Source: Lichenicola sp965198655 (lineage in GTDB: Bacteria; Pseudomonadota; Alphaproteobacteria; Acetobacterales; Acetobacteraceae). Taken from it: DNA of 64,000 bases. The stretch lies in contig OZ240668.1 of NCBI GenBank assembly GCA_965198655.1, positions 3,596,001-3,660,000 on the forward strand. Reading direction: 5' to 3'. Below are positions 36,947-45,609 of the stretch, piece after piece. The notes under the pieces were generated by a model, which worked only from the letters and a program-made list of their open reading frames with translations, ran no database searches and was not told where the DNA came from. The position numbers and the translations under genes are program-made. Each line of letters begins with the position of its first letter. Position 1 is the first letter of the stretch.

Positions 36947-38830
36947 ATGCGAGGGTTCTTCAGCAAACATCCCCACACGGCGGCAAGGGCCTTTCTGGCC
37001 GGCGCAGCGCTTCTGGCCGGAGCGGCCGCGCCGCTGCGGGCGCAGACCGCGCCGCAGCGATCCCGGCTGTCGCCGATGCCGGAAGAAGCCGCGATGGCGG
37101 TGCCGCGGCTGGCGCACACCGCCGGCAGCGACGGGATCGTCACCCTGCCGCACCCGCTGGATTCCGGCGCCGCCGCCCGGATTCGCCACATCTTCGCCCT
37201 GCAGCGCGACGGCGACATCCCGGCCGCGACCGCGGAGACGGCGCGGCTGGACGACGACACCCTGCTCGGCGACCTGCTCGCCGCCCGCTACCTTTCCCCC
37301 GCCGCCAGGCCGGCGCCGTCACAGCTCCGGTCCTGGCTCAGGACCTTCTCCGACCTGCCGGACGCGCCGGCGATCTTCCGGCTGCTCGCCAGCGTGAGCC
37401 CGCACGGCGCCAGCCTCGGCCCGGCGCCCGCCACCGCGACCCTGGGCACCGAATCGCCGGCGGCCCCGCTGCCGGAGGAGGCCGATCCGGCCGGCCTGGC
37501 CTTCGCCCGCAACGCCCTGCTCGACGAGACGGTGCAGGCGCGGCTCGCGCCGGACGGCGCCGGCGTGGCGAGCGCCCTGCGCCTGGTCGCCGCCACCCGG
37601 CACCTCGATCCGCTTTACGCCGCGCAGTTGCGCGGCGAGATCGCGCTGCACCTGTTCACCGCCGGCGGCGACGACGAGCGGGCCCACGCCGTCGCCGCCG
37701 CGGCCTTCGCCGCGAGCGGTGGCCGGATCGGCCTGGCCGGCTTCGTCGCGGGCCTGGCCGCCTGGCGCGCCGGCGATACGGAGCAGGCGCTGCCGGCGTT
37801 CGAGGCCGCGTCCCGCGCCCGGCTCGCCGCGGCCGGCCTGCGTGCCGGTGCCGCCTTCTGGGCGGCGCGCACGCATCTCCGGGGCGGGGACCGCGCCGGC
37901 TACCGGTCCTGGCTCGGCCGCGCCGCGTCGGCGCCGCACACCTTCTATGGCTTGCTGGCCAGCCGGATCCTCGGCCGCGCCGACGGAAGCTGGGACCGGC
38001 CCTGGGGCCAGACGGCGACGCCGGCGGGGGAGGCCGAGCCGAGCCGGCCCATCCTGTCCGAGATCGACGTCGAGGCAGTCGGCGCCACCCCGCCCGGCCG
38101 GCGCGCCTTCGCCCTGCTGCAGGTCGGCGAGGCCGCGCGCGCCGAAGCGACGCTGCGCCGGCTCTGGCCGACGGTGCAAAACGACATGGCGCTGTGCCGC
38201 TCGATCCAGCTCGTCGCCGAGGCGGCCGGGCTGACCTCCCTGTCGTCGCAACTGGCCTCGATCCTGCAAAGCCGGGACGGCCAGCCGCGCGACCGCGCGC
38301 GGTTCCCGATCCCGGCCCTCAGCCCACGGCGCGGCTTCACCGTGAACCCGGCGCTGGTCTATGCCCTGACGCGGCTGGAGTCGAACTTCGATGCTTCCGC
38401 GGTGTCGGGCGCCGGCGCCCGCGGGCTGATGCAGCTCATGCCGATGACGGCGGGCTTCGTGCTGGGCCAGCCGAACCGCTTCGCCGGCGATGCCAGCGCC
38501 CTGCGTAACGCCGGGCTCAACCTGGAGCTCGGGCAGCGCTACCTTTCCTACCTGGCGACGGAGCCCGCGGTGAACGGCGACCTGATCCGGCTGCTCGCGA
38601 GCTATAATGCCGGCCCGACGGCAGTGGACCGCTGGAAGCCGGACGGGGACCCGCTGCTGTTCATCGAGAGCCTGCCCAACGACGAGACGCGCGAGTACGT
38701 GCACCGCGCCTTCACCTATCTCTGGGTGTACTCGCAGCGCCTCGGCGTGCCGTCGCCGTCGCTGGTGGCACTGGCGGGCGGACGCTGGCCGATCTTCGCC
38801 GACGAGCAGGGCCTGCGGACGCTGCACTAA
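36947..38830 (+). CDS. slt: Soluble lytic murein transglycosylase
   Basis: A 627-aa periplasmic enzyme cleaving peptidoglycan glycan strands. The signal peptide (AFLAGAALLAGAAAPLRAQ) is followed by a long Ala-rich helical solenoid, the superhelical U domain of Slt70, and a C-terminal SLT domain. The catalytic Glu478 lies in YALTRLESNFDASAVSGAG, then ARGLMQLMPMT, and LLASYNAGPTAVDRWK. Its TAA stop (38828-38830) is the target site of the adjoining insertion sequence, which re-creates TAA at its far end, so the protein is unchanged. It could also supply the wall-opening activity absent from FlgJ, but that is a guess. Confidence 0.92.
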   Translation: MRGFFSKHPHTAARAFLAGAALLAGAAAPLRAQTAPQRSRLSPMPEEAAMAVPRLAHTAGSDGIVTLPHPLDSGAAARIRHIFALQRDGDIPAATAETARLDDDTLLGDLLAARYLSPAARPAPSQLRSWLRTFSDLPDAPAIFRLLASVSPHGASLGPAPATATLGTESPAAPLPEEADPAGLAFARNALLDETVQARLAPDGAGVASALRLVAATRHLDPLYAAQLRGEIALHLFTAGGDDERAHAVAAAAFAASGGRIGLAGFVAGLAAWRAGDTEQALPAFEAASRARLAAAGLRAGAAFWAARTHLRGGDRAGYRSWLGRAASAPHTFYGLLASRILGRADGSWDRPWGQTATPAGEAEPSRPILSEIDVEAVGATPPGRRAFALLQVGEAARAEATLRRLWPTVQNDMALCRSIQLVAEAAGLTSLSSQLASILQSRDGQPRDRARFPIPALSPRRGFTVNPALVYALTRLESNFDASAVSGAGARGLMQLMPMTAGFVLGQPNRFAGDASALRNAGLNLELGQRYLSYLATEPAVNGDLIRLLASYNAGPTAVDRWKPDGDPLLFIESLPNDETREYVHRAFTYLWVYSQRLGVPSPSLVALAGGRWPIFADEQGLRTLH

Positions 38831-39675
38831 GAGATTGGGACAAACCCCATCTGAGGTGTTGCTGGGACATGGCGCTACTTGTTCCTGACGACCTTTGGTT
38901 GGCGATCGAGCCGTTGCTGCCGCCGGTGCGACCGAAGCCGAAAGGCGGACGGCCCCGGGCCTCGGATCGTGCGGCCCTGGCTGGTATCCTGTTCGTGCTG
39001 CGCACGGGCATTCAGTGGCACGAGGTGCCTGCCGAGCTGGGCTGCTGCGGCAAGACGTGCTGGCGTCGCCTGGGCGAGTGGCACGCGGCCGGGGTGTGGG
39101 CGAACCTGCACCGGGTGCTGCTGGAGCAGATGCACGGCGCAGGTGCGCTGGACTGGAGCCGCGCGGCGTTGGACAGTGCCAGCCTGCCTGCCAAAAAGGG
39201 AGGGCGGAGGTCGGGCCCAACCCGACGGACCGCGGCAGGCCCGGCACGAAGCGCCATCTGGTCACCGATGCCCGCGGCACGCCACTTGGCCTGACGCTGG
39301 GCGGTGCCAACCGCAACGACAGCATGATGTTGGCAGCGACCCTGGACGCCGTGCCCGGCGTGCGGGCCAGGCGCCGTGGGCGGCCGCGCAAGCGACCAAC
39401 GAAGCTGCACGCTGACAAGGGTTACGACCACCGCCGCTGCCGCCAGGAGTGCCGGGCCCGTGGGATCCGACCCCGCATCGCCCGCCGTGCGGTGGAGAGC
39501 AGCGCCCATCTCGGGCGGCACCGGTGGGTGGTCGAGCGCACGTTCGCCTGGCTGGCCCGGTTCCGGCGCCTTACCACGCGCTACGAACGCCGCGCCGATC
39601 TTCACCTCGCCTTCACAACCCTCGCATGCGCCGTCATCTGTCTGCGCCAGATCAGACGGTTTTGTCCTTAACTCT
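38831..39675 (+). mobile_element. IS5-family (IS427/IS1031-like) insertion sequence
   Basis: An 845-bp element. The ends form imperfect inverted repeats of about 25 bp: left 38831-38855 starting GAGATTGGGACAAACCCC, right (complement of 39651-39675) starting GAGTTAAGGACAAAACCG. The 3-bp direct repeat TAA flanks it at 38828-38830 and 39676-39678, as expected for this group. It carries one transposase in two overlapping frames. It looks intact and recently inserted. Confidence 0.88.
38869..39671 (+). CDS. IS5-family transposase, two frames joined by -1 frameshift
   Basis: The first frame (ATG 38869 to 39294) holds the helix-turn-helix part and the first DDE Asp (LDSASLPAKKG). The second, from the slippery site to the stop at 39671, holds GPNPTDRGRPGTKRHLV, the second Asp (LHADKGYDH) and Glu (HRWVVERTFAWLARFRR). 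The frames meet at GCC-AAA-AAG near 39190-39198. Slipping back one base gives PAKKGRAEVGPNPTDRG, which matches the family without a gap. Such -1 shifts are normal for this IS group and yield the full DDE transposase. Confidence 0.85.
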
Positions 39676-39821
39676 AAGTGTTTGGTCTTGGTAGATCGCG
39701 GCGTCGTGCAGGATGAAGACCGTGCGGTTCCGCTCGGGATCCGCGTCCACCAGACCTCATCCAGCCCATGCGGCTCGCCCGCCTCGTCCTGACACAGAAC
39801 GCCCATGAACCAGGGAGCTTG

Positions 39822-40781
39822 TCAGAGCGATATGGTGCCGCTGACGCAGTCGGTGACGGCTCCCCCGATCCATATGTCGGGGCCATCCAGTTCAACGAAA
39901 ACGCGGCCCATGCGTCTCAGCGCCGTGCCCTGGCTGGCCACGTAACTCGGACGGGCGAACTTGCTGTCTATCAGCCAGGTTGCAAGACCCGCGTTCAAGC
40001 TTCCCGTCACGGGATCTTCAAAGCCCCCGTTCCCGGCGCTGAATGCACGCACCTCGAACTGGGCGTCCTTTCCGTCCCGTCCCGGGTTCCAGGGCGCCAC
40101 GACCCCGACATGCAGCCCCGAGATGAGCGGATAGTCAGGTCGCAGCGCCAGGACCTCCTCTCGCGACCGCAACATCACCGCCAGCCAGCCCGGGCCGTTA
40201 TCAACCCAGCTCGACGCGACGATCGCATCCGGTGCCAAGTGCAGGCCGCTGCGGACCCGTGCCAGGACTTCAGGTTCGACGGGTCCGGCGCGGGTCAGCC
40301 TCGGTGCGGCGAAGGCAAGGCGGCCGGCTGCGCGTCGGATGCGGGTGAGCGTCGCTGCGCATTCCTGTACGATCACCGGCCGCGACGTTCCCACTGTCGC
40401 GGCCAGCCAGGCATGACAGCTACCCAGCGTCGGGTGGCCTGCGGCGAACGCCAGCTCCCGCTCGGGAGTGAAGATGCGAACGCGATAATCGGCGTCCGCC
40501 CTGGTCGGCTTCAGCAGGAACGCCGTCTCGCTGAGATTGGTCCAGTTCGCGAACGCGGCCATCCGGGCCTCGTCCAACGAGTCCGCGCCGACGACCACCG
40601 CGAGAGGATTGCCCAGGGTCGGGGTGGAGGAGAATACGTCGACCTGCCGGAATGCAAACGTCCTAGCGTTTGTGCCGGTCGGGCTGACACCCACCCTGGT
40701 GGCGGCGCCCCGCGCCACGGCCGGGCCTGTCAAGGCTCCCGCCGCTGCGACGGCCAATAACCTGCGACGATCCGCGCGCAT
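39822..40781 (-). CDS. Exported PhzF-family isomerase-like protein
   Basis: A 319-aa protein of the PhzF/diaminopimelate-epimerase fold. A twin-arginine type leader (MRADRRRLLAVAAAGALTG) suggests export, which is unusual for this family. The PhzF features are FRQVDVFSSTPTLGNPLAVV, the catalytic Glu in NLSETAFLLKP, and FAAGHPTLGSCHAW in the first half. The second half carries FEDPVTGSLNAGLATWL. The substrate is unknown. The next gene upstream on the same strand is an exported RidA-like protein. Confidence 0.85.
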   Translation of the reverse strand: MRADRRRLLAVAAAGALTGPAVARGAATRVGVSPTGTNARTFAFRQVDVFSSTPTLGNPLAVVVGADSLDEARMAAFANWTNLSETAFLLKPTRADADYRVRIFTPERELAFAAGHPTLGSCHAWLAATVGTSRPVIVQECAATLTRIRRAAGRLAFAAPRLTRAGPVEPEVLARVRSGLHLAPDAIVASSWVDNGPGWLAVMLRSREEVLALRPDYPLISGLHVGVVAPWNPGRDGKDAQFEVRAFSAGNGGFEDPVTGSLNAGLATWLIDSKFARPSYVASQGTALRRMGRVFVELDGPDIWIGGAVTDCVSGTISL

Positions 40782-40848
40782 CTTGACGTTCCAGTCCCTG
40801 TGTTGAGCGAGAACGCCTCTTGAACGCGGTTCAAGCACCGCAGAAGCG

Positions 40849-41367
40849 TTAGGAGCCGACGTGTTTCACGGCGACAAGTTCTATTTCCACTAGGGCGCCG
40901 GACACTGGCAGGCCCGCAACCTGGATAGTGGTGCGAGCAGGCTTGTTGGGTTGATCCGGTACACCGAACACCTTCAGCCACGCGTCGTTCATGCCGGCAA
41001 AATCCATCTCGCCGCCCCTGGCCGGATCACCGACGAGATAGACCCGCGCCTGCACCACGTCGGCGAACGTCAGTCCGAGTTGGGCGAGCTTGTTCTTCAG
41101 GCCGGCGAGCGTCGATGTGGTCTGGACGACGGTGTCGCCGAACGAGCTCACCGCCCCCTTGGGTGCGGTCGGATCCGCGATCGTCGGCCCGCTTCCACTC
41201 ATGTAGAAGGTCATGTAGCCGGACGGCACGACGACCGAACTCGCATAAGGCGATTGAGCATGCTCTTGATGGTGAACGACACCCTGCGCATGCGCGGCAC
41301 CAGCCAGACCGTATCCAGCGTGCAAGTACATCCAACTGGCGCAGATGAGCCATTTCGACTTCTTCAT
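40849..41367 (-). CDS. Exported RidA/YjgF-family protein
   Basis: A 172-aa protein with a signal peptide (WLICASWMYLHAGYGLAGAAHA) and the RidA fold: GDTVVQTTSTLAGLKNKLAQ, LGLTFADVVQARVYLVGD, and the C-terminal KPARTTIQVAGLPVSGALVE with the conserved Arg of RidA enamine/imine deaminases. Periplasmic RidA relatives are less common than the cytosolic one; substrate unknown. It lies 67 bp upstream of the PhzF-like gene on the same strand and may share its transcript. Confidence 0.85.
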   Translation of the reverse strand: MKKSKWLICASWMYLHAGYGLAGAAHAQGVVHHQEHAQSPYASSVVVPSGYMTFYMSGSGPTIADPTAPKGAVSSFGDTVVQTTSTLAGLKNKLAQLGLTFADVVQARVYLVGDPARGGEMDFAGMNDAWLKVFGVPDQPNKPARTTIQVAGLPVSGALVEIELVAVKHVGS

Positions 41368-41915
41368 GAAACCTACATCTAGAAGGATGACTAAAATAGT
41401 TGAAGCCTTGACATATCCTGCTCATGTCCCCGACGCTTAATCAAGCATGACGACCGAGCCGGTTCCGCCGAACGCATGCAATCAGCGCAATTCCTGCAAG
41501 ATCGATAGTGCATCGAGCAACAATTGCGTAGCGATCCTCCCGCAGGATTGTCAGAAAAGCTGACAGGAGCATCCGGTTCACGTTTCCGTCCGACAGGCCG
41601 ACGCTCGGACCACTCGATACGTAACCCGCATGGTCCACATGCATTGCCGCGAGAGCGGCATCGAGCGCAATCACCAAGATCACGCGTAGCTGAATTGATG
41701 ATCATGCCGAACGCATGAACCGCACCATCACGGACGCGCGCGTCAGGCGCGACGGCAGGCGCCTGAAGACCCGTCATGGCCACGCCTCGTCCGGGCTCGT
41801 CCACAAGTACCGGACAGCCGGGGTCGAAATGATCCGGCCAGCCCGCCCAACCGGTATCCGGACCATGTTCCAGAGCATGATCCGATCGACCGGTCCGGCT
41901 CGGTTGGATGATGTG
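41368..41915. other. Gene-poor region, about 550 bp
   Basis: Lower GC than its surroundings. One minus-strand frame (41441-41683, 80 aa, hydrophobic, starting MILVIALDAALAAMHV) is the only candidate; it has no clear ribosome site or recognised family. Nothing else is supported. Confidence 0.4.
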
Positions 41916-43214
41916 TCAGTTCTCCGCCAGGGCCTGGCGGCTGGCGCGGACCTTGTGCACCCGCCGCCCGTCCATCTCCAGCACCTCGAACAGCCAGCCG
42001 GAAAAGGCGATCTTGTCGGCCGGCGCCGGCACCCGGCGCAGCAGCGCCAGGATCAGCCCGCCCAGCGTGTGGTAGCTGCCCTCGGCCGGAAGGTCACCCA
42101 GGCCCAGCCGGTCCTTGACCTCGTCGGCCGGCGCACCGCCATCCAGCGTCAGCACGCCATCGGCCTCGATCGGACGCTCCGGCACCGCACCCGGCTCCTG
42201 CTGCTCGCCGACGATCGCCTCGAACACGTCGGCGGCGGTGGCGATGCCTTCGAAGCTGCCGTACTCGTCCAGCACCAGCACCATGCCGAGCGGATGGGCG
42301 CGCAACTGCTCCAGCACGTCGAACGCGCTGATGGTGTCCGGCACCACCACCGGCGGCAGCATCAGCGCCTCCACCGACAGGGCGCTGCCGTCCAGCAACT
42401 GGTCCAGCACGTCCTTGGCGCGCAGCAGCCCGACCGGGTTGTCGATGCCGCCCTCGCACACCAGCAGGCGGCTGTGGCTGGAATGCTTGATGGCGGCGCG
42501 CAGCGCGTCCGGACCCGCCCGGCGCTCCACCCAAGACAGCTCGTTGCGCGGTGTCATGATCGCCCGCACCGGCCGGTCGGCCAGACGGAGCAGGCGCTCG
42601 ATCATGTTGCGCTCCTCGTGCTCCAGCACGCCGGTCTGCGCGCCCTCGGCGATCAGCGCCCGCAGCTCCTCCTCCGTCACCGTTTCCCGCCCGGTCTTGG
42701 TCACGCCGAACACGCGCAGCACCAGCGACGAGGACTGACGCAGCAGCCAGACCGCCGGGGCCGCGACCCGGGACAGCAGCAGCAGCGGCAGCGACAAGGC
42801 GGCCGCGATCCGCTCCGGATGGCGCAGCGCCAACTGCTTGGGCACCAGCTCGCCCAGCACCAGCATCAGGGCGGTGATGGCGATCACGCACAGCGCCAGC
42901 GCCAGCTCGTGCGCGAACGGCGCCAGCCCCGGCACGCGCGCCAGGGAGGGTGCCAGGCGGCCGGCGATGCTGTTGCCGCCGAAGGTGCCCTGCAGGATGG
43001 TGACCAGGGTGATGCCGACCTGCACCGTGGGCAGGAAGCTCTGCGGATCGTCGGCCAGCAGCGCCGCCCGCCCCGCGCCCGGCACGCCGCGACGCACCAG
43101 CACCGCCAGCCGCGCCCGGCGCGACGAGATCAGCGCCAGTTCGCCCATTGCGAACACGCCGTTCAGCAGCACCAGGAGCAGGATCACGATCAGGGAGACG
43201 ACCATGATTCCCAT
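41916..43214 (-). CDS. CorC/HlyC-type hemolysin-family membrane protein
   Basis: A 432-aa protein. An N-terminal CNNM (DUF21) membrane domain (about 1-190; segments VVSLIVILLLVLLNGVF and ALCVIAITALMLVLGELVPK) is followed by a pair of CBS domains (MTPRNELSWVERRAG, then a second near 275-330 with GMVLVLDEYGSFEGIAT) and a C-terminal CorC_HlyC transporter-associated domain (GDLPAEGSYHTLGGLILALL). The family is linked to magnesium or cobalt efflux rather than true hemolysis. Confidence 0.9.
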   Translation of the reverse strand: MGIMVVSLIVILLLVLLNGVFAMGELALISSRRARLAVLVRRGVPGAGRAALLADDPQSFLPTVQVGITLVTILQGTFGGNSIAGRLAPSLARVPGLAPFAHELALALCVIAITALMLVLGELVPKQLALRHPERIAAALSLPLLLLSRVAAPAVWLLRQSSSLVLRVFGVTKTGRETVTEEELRALIAEGAQTGVLEHEERNMIERLLRLADRPVRAIMTPRNELSWVERRAGPDALRAAIKHSSHSRLLVCEGGIDNPVGLLRAKDVLDQLLDGSALSVEALMLPPVVVPDTISAFDVLEQLRAHPLGMVLVLDEYGSFEGIATAADVFEAIVGEQQEPGAVPERPIEADGVLTLDGGAPADEVKDRLGLGDLPAEGSYHTLGGLILALLRRVPAPADKIAFSGWLFEVLEMDGRRVHKVRASRQALAEN

Positions 43215-43251
43215 CCTAGAGCAGCATTGGCCCTAGAGCAGCATCGGCGGA

Positions 43252-44907
43252 TCAGGCTTCGCGGTACCAGAGCAGGATCACGCCGACCAGGACGAAGCAG
43301 ACCGGCCAGACCCAGCCGGCGATCCAGCCGCCGCGTCCCGGCAGCCGCAGCTCCAGCCAGCGGCCCCAGCCCGACGCGATCCCGGCCAGGGCGAGCGGGG
43401 TGTGGGTCAGCTCGATCAGCTCGGCGTCCTTGACGTTGGCGATCTGGTGCGAATGCGTCAGCAGCAGCGCGCCGCCTGCCGCCACCATCAGCGGGAACAC
43501 CAGTGCGGCCCGCCTGCTGCGCAGCCGCCCGGTCTGCACCGACCATTCGAAGGCCGCGAACACCAGGATCAGCGCCACGAACATGCGGTGCTGCACCACC
43601 TCGACGTCGCGGAACGCGGCCATGAAGTCCTCGTGGCCGAGCGGCCACACCTCCGGGTCGGAGCGCAGCAGCAGGAACAGCGCGAGGCCCAGGAAGATCA
43701 CCGGCCAGTGCCGCGCCGGCCGGAACCCCGCATGGGCCAGCAGCACCAGCAGCCCGATCGCGATCACGAACAGGCCGGCCCAGTGGTGGTTGTACTCCGA
43801 CCAGGCGATGTCGTCGGCGTTGCGCGGCGGCAGGGTGCCGTCGCCGGGCACGAAGGCGGGGGCGGCGGCGCGATGCGCGCCCGCGGCCTCGGCGTCGATC
43901 TTCGCCTGCAGCGCCGGGATCGCCAGCCCGTCGTGGTCGGGCGAGCGCAGGCGCGGCCAGGCCGGCGCGTTGCGCTCGATGATCTCATGCCAGGTCACCC
44001 GGTCCTGCGTCAGGTCGACCGCGGGCGGCACCGAGGTCAGCGAGGCGGCGGCGAAGAAGATGGAGAAGCCGAGCCCGATCTCGACCTCGGCGAAGCGCTT
44101 CATCCGCACCACCGAGGCGTTCGGGTCGCGGCGCAGCCGCTCGGTGACCAGGAAGTTGCCGGCCCCCAGCGCCAGCAGGCCGCCGAACAGGCCGATCTTG
44201 GCGCCCACCATGACGCCATAGGCAGTGCCGTAGAACGCCGGCAGCGAGCCGACATAAGCGATGAACATGGTGACGCCGGAGAGGAGGATGCAGCCGACCC
44301 CCAGCATCGACAGGCGCGAGAACCGGGCGCCGACGCGGCGCCAGCCGGCGCCGTCATGCACCTCGGCAAGCGCGATCAGGAAGGCCGGGATGCCGCCGAT
44401 CCAGATCGCCGCCCCGAGCTGGTGCAGCCATTCCACCACGAGCAGCAGCGTCGACTGCTCGAGCCGCGCCGCGGCGTGGGTGGTGGCGGTCGCCGCCGCC
44501 AGCTCCACGGCCACCACTGCCAGCAGGATCGGGCCCGGCACCCGCCAGCGTTCCGCCCATCTTGCCGTACAGGCGGCGATCAGCAGCGCGCAGGCGATCT
44601 TCACCACCGCCGCCACCGCGAAGTTGGCCTGCATCACGTCGCCGAACGACAGCTCCACGGTGGACATCAGCACCGCGACCTGCAGCCCGTTGCCGACCGC
44701 CTCCACCAGCGCCATCGCGACGGCGCTCCAGAAGGTGAGCCGCATGATCCGTGACACGATGCGGCCGCCGCCGGCGAGCTCGACCGCGAACGGGCGCGCC
44801 AGCAGCACCAGGAACAGCACGCCGCCCAGCGCCATCGACTGCGCGACGATGGTCAGCCCGTGCAGGACGATGCTGAGATAGCCGAACAGGTCGACCAGCA
44901 GCGACAC
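43252..44907 (-). CDS. copD: CopD-family copper resistance membrane protein
   Basis: A 551-aa polytopic protein. The N-terminal half is a CopD domain with segments such as LHGLTIVAQSMALGGVLFLV, HAAARLEQSTLLLVVEWLHQ and LGAAIWIGGIPAFLIAL (conserved His and Trp). The C-terminal third adds further membrane segments (HHWAGLFVIAIGLLVLLAHA and VQHRMFVALILVFAAFEWS) beyond the standard CopD of about 300 aa. CopD takes copper across the inner membrane with CopC, which is encoded 9 bp upstream. Confidence 0.88.
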   Translation of the reverse strand: MSLLVDLFGYLSIVLHGLTIVAQSMALGGVLFLVLLARPFAVELAGGGRIVSRIMRLTFWSAVAMALVEAVGNGLQVAVLMSTVELSFGDVMQANFAVAAVVKIACALLIAACTARWAERWRVPGPILLAVVAVELAAATATTHAAARLEQSTLLLVVEWLHQLGAAIWIGGIPAFLIALAEVHDGAGWRRVGARFSRLSMLGVGCILLSGVTMFIAYVGSLPAFYGTAYGVMVGAKIGLFGGLLALGAGNFLVTERLRRDPNASVVRMKRFAEVEIGLGFSIFFAAASLTSVPPAVDLTQDRVTWHEIIERNAPAWPRLRSPDHDGLAIPALQAKIDAEAAGAHRAAAPAFVPGDGTLPPRNADDIAWSEYNHHWAGLFVIAIGLLVLLAHAGFRPARHWPVIFLGLALFLLLRSDPEVWPLGHEDFMAAFRDVEVVQHRMFVALILVFAAFEWSVQTGRLRSRRAALVFPLMVAAGGALLLTHSHQIANVKDAELIELTHTPLALAGIASGWGRWLELRLPGRGGWIAGWVWPVCFVLVGVILLWYREA

Positions 44908-44916
44908 CGCCGGGGG

Positions 44917-45297
44917 CTACTTCGCGACCGCGGTGAACGGCACGTCGCCGCGGGTGATGTGCCCGTCCAGCGCCAGCGCCTGCCAGCGCAGCGTGTAGGC
45001 ACCCGGCTTCAGCTCGACCTCGGCGTCCAGCGCGTTGGTGGCACTCGTGGCCGAGATCGGCAGCACCGAGCGGGTCCCGTCCGGCGCGGTCAGGGTCAAG
45101 CGCGAGCGGCGGTGGTCGATCCGGCTGTTGTAGCGGAAGTCGAGCGCCTGGTGCCCGGCGGCGACCGTGCCGCCGGTGGCGGGCGTGCTGCCGATCAGGA
45201 TGGCGTGGGCCAGCGCCGCTGCGGGCGACGCGGCCAGACCGAGGAGAACGAGGCCGGTCAGCCGGAACGGCCGCGGGCGGAGCATCGAGACGGTCAT
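44917..45297 (-). CDS. copC: Periplasmic copper-binding protein CopC
   Basis: A 126-aa protein with a signal peptide (LTGLVLLGLAASPAAALA). The mature chain begins with His (AHAILIGSTPATGGTV), the N-terminal Cu(II) ligand of CopC, and the second His lies in LALDGHITRGDVPF, also typical. The beta-sandwich core reads LDFRYNSRIDHRRSRLTLTA. It is first in the copC-copD unit. A copper-responsive regulator is not seen nearby. Confidence 0.92.
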   Translation of the reverse strand: MTVSMLRPRPFRLTGLVLLGLAASPAAALAHAILIGSTPATGGTVAAGHQALDFRYNSRIDHRRSRLTLTAPDGTRSVLPISATSATNALDAEVELKPGAYTLRWQALALDGHITRGDVPFTAVAK

Positions 45298-45469
45298 GGC
45301 GAAGATCCCGGGAAGGAATGGGCCGTAGCCCGGTCATGCGGGGCGTCAGGACCCGGCAGCCCGGCGTCGGGGCTGATGCGGAATGCCGCTCTAGGCCAAA
45401 ACCACCTCCGGTGGAACACCGTGGTACATGAAAAACCAGTCGGGATCGGCGGCGCCGGCGGAAGGAAGC

Positions 45470-45590
45470 AAGGCCAGGGCTTTGCCCTGGACCCACTGGG
45501 GCCGGAGGCCCCAGACCCCGTTTACTTTAAAGATCGGGTTTGAAGGGCTCTGCCCTTCATGGGGTCCAGGGGCAACGCCCCTGGCCTTCC
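45470..45590 (+). repeat. Structured intergenic repeat, copy 1
   Basis: About 120 bp made of four short hairpins: CCAGGGC/GCCCTGG, CTGGGGCC/GGCCCCAG, GAAGGGC/GCCCTTC and CCAGGGGC/GCCCCTGG. The outermost arms AAGGCCAGG and CCTGGCCTT also pair. It lies just past the ornithine decarboxylase stop and upstream of copC. A second copy in the other orientation is at 61706-61860. The remaining bases from 45298 hold no gene. Confidence 0.8.
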
Positions 45591-45609
45591 TCGCCGTCCA
45601 CCGACGTTC

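Noticed and set aside
39676..39821. Remnant of a gene right of the insertion sequence
   Set aside because: Short protein-like stretches appear on the minus strand but only with frame changes, and no family is recognised; too weak to annotate.
41441..41683. 80-aa hydrophobic minus-strand frame
   Set aside because: No ribosome site, no recognised family and no operon context; kept only as a weak candidate in the region note.
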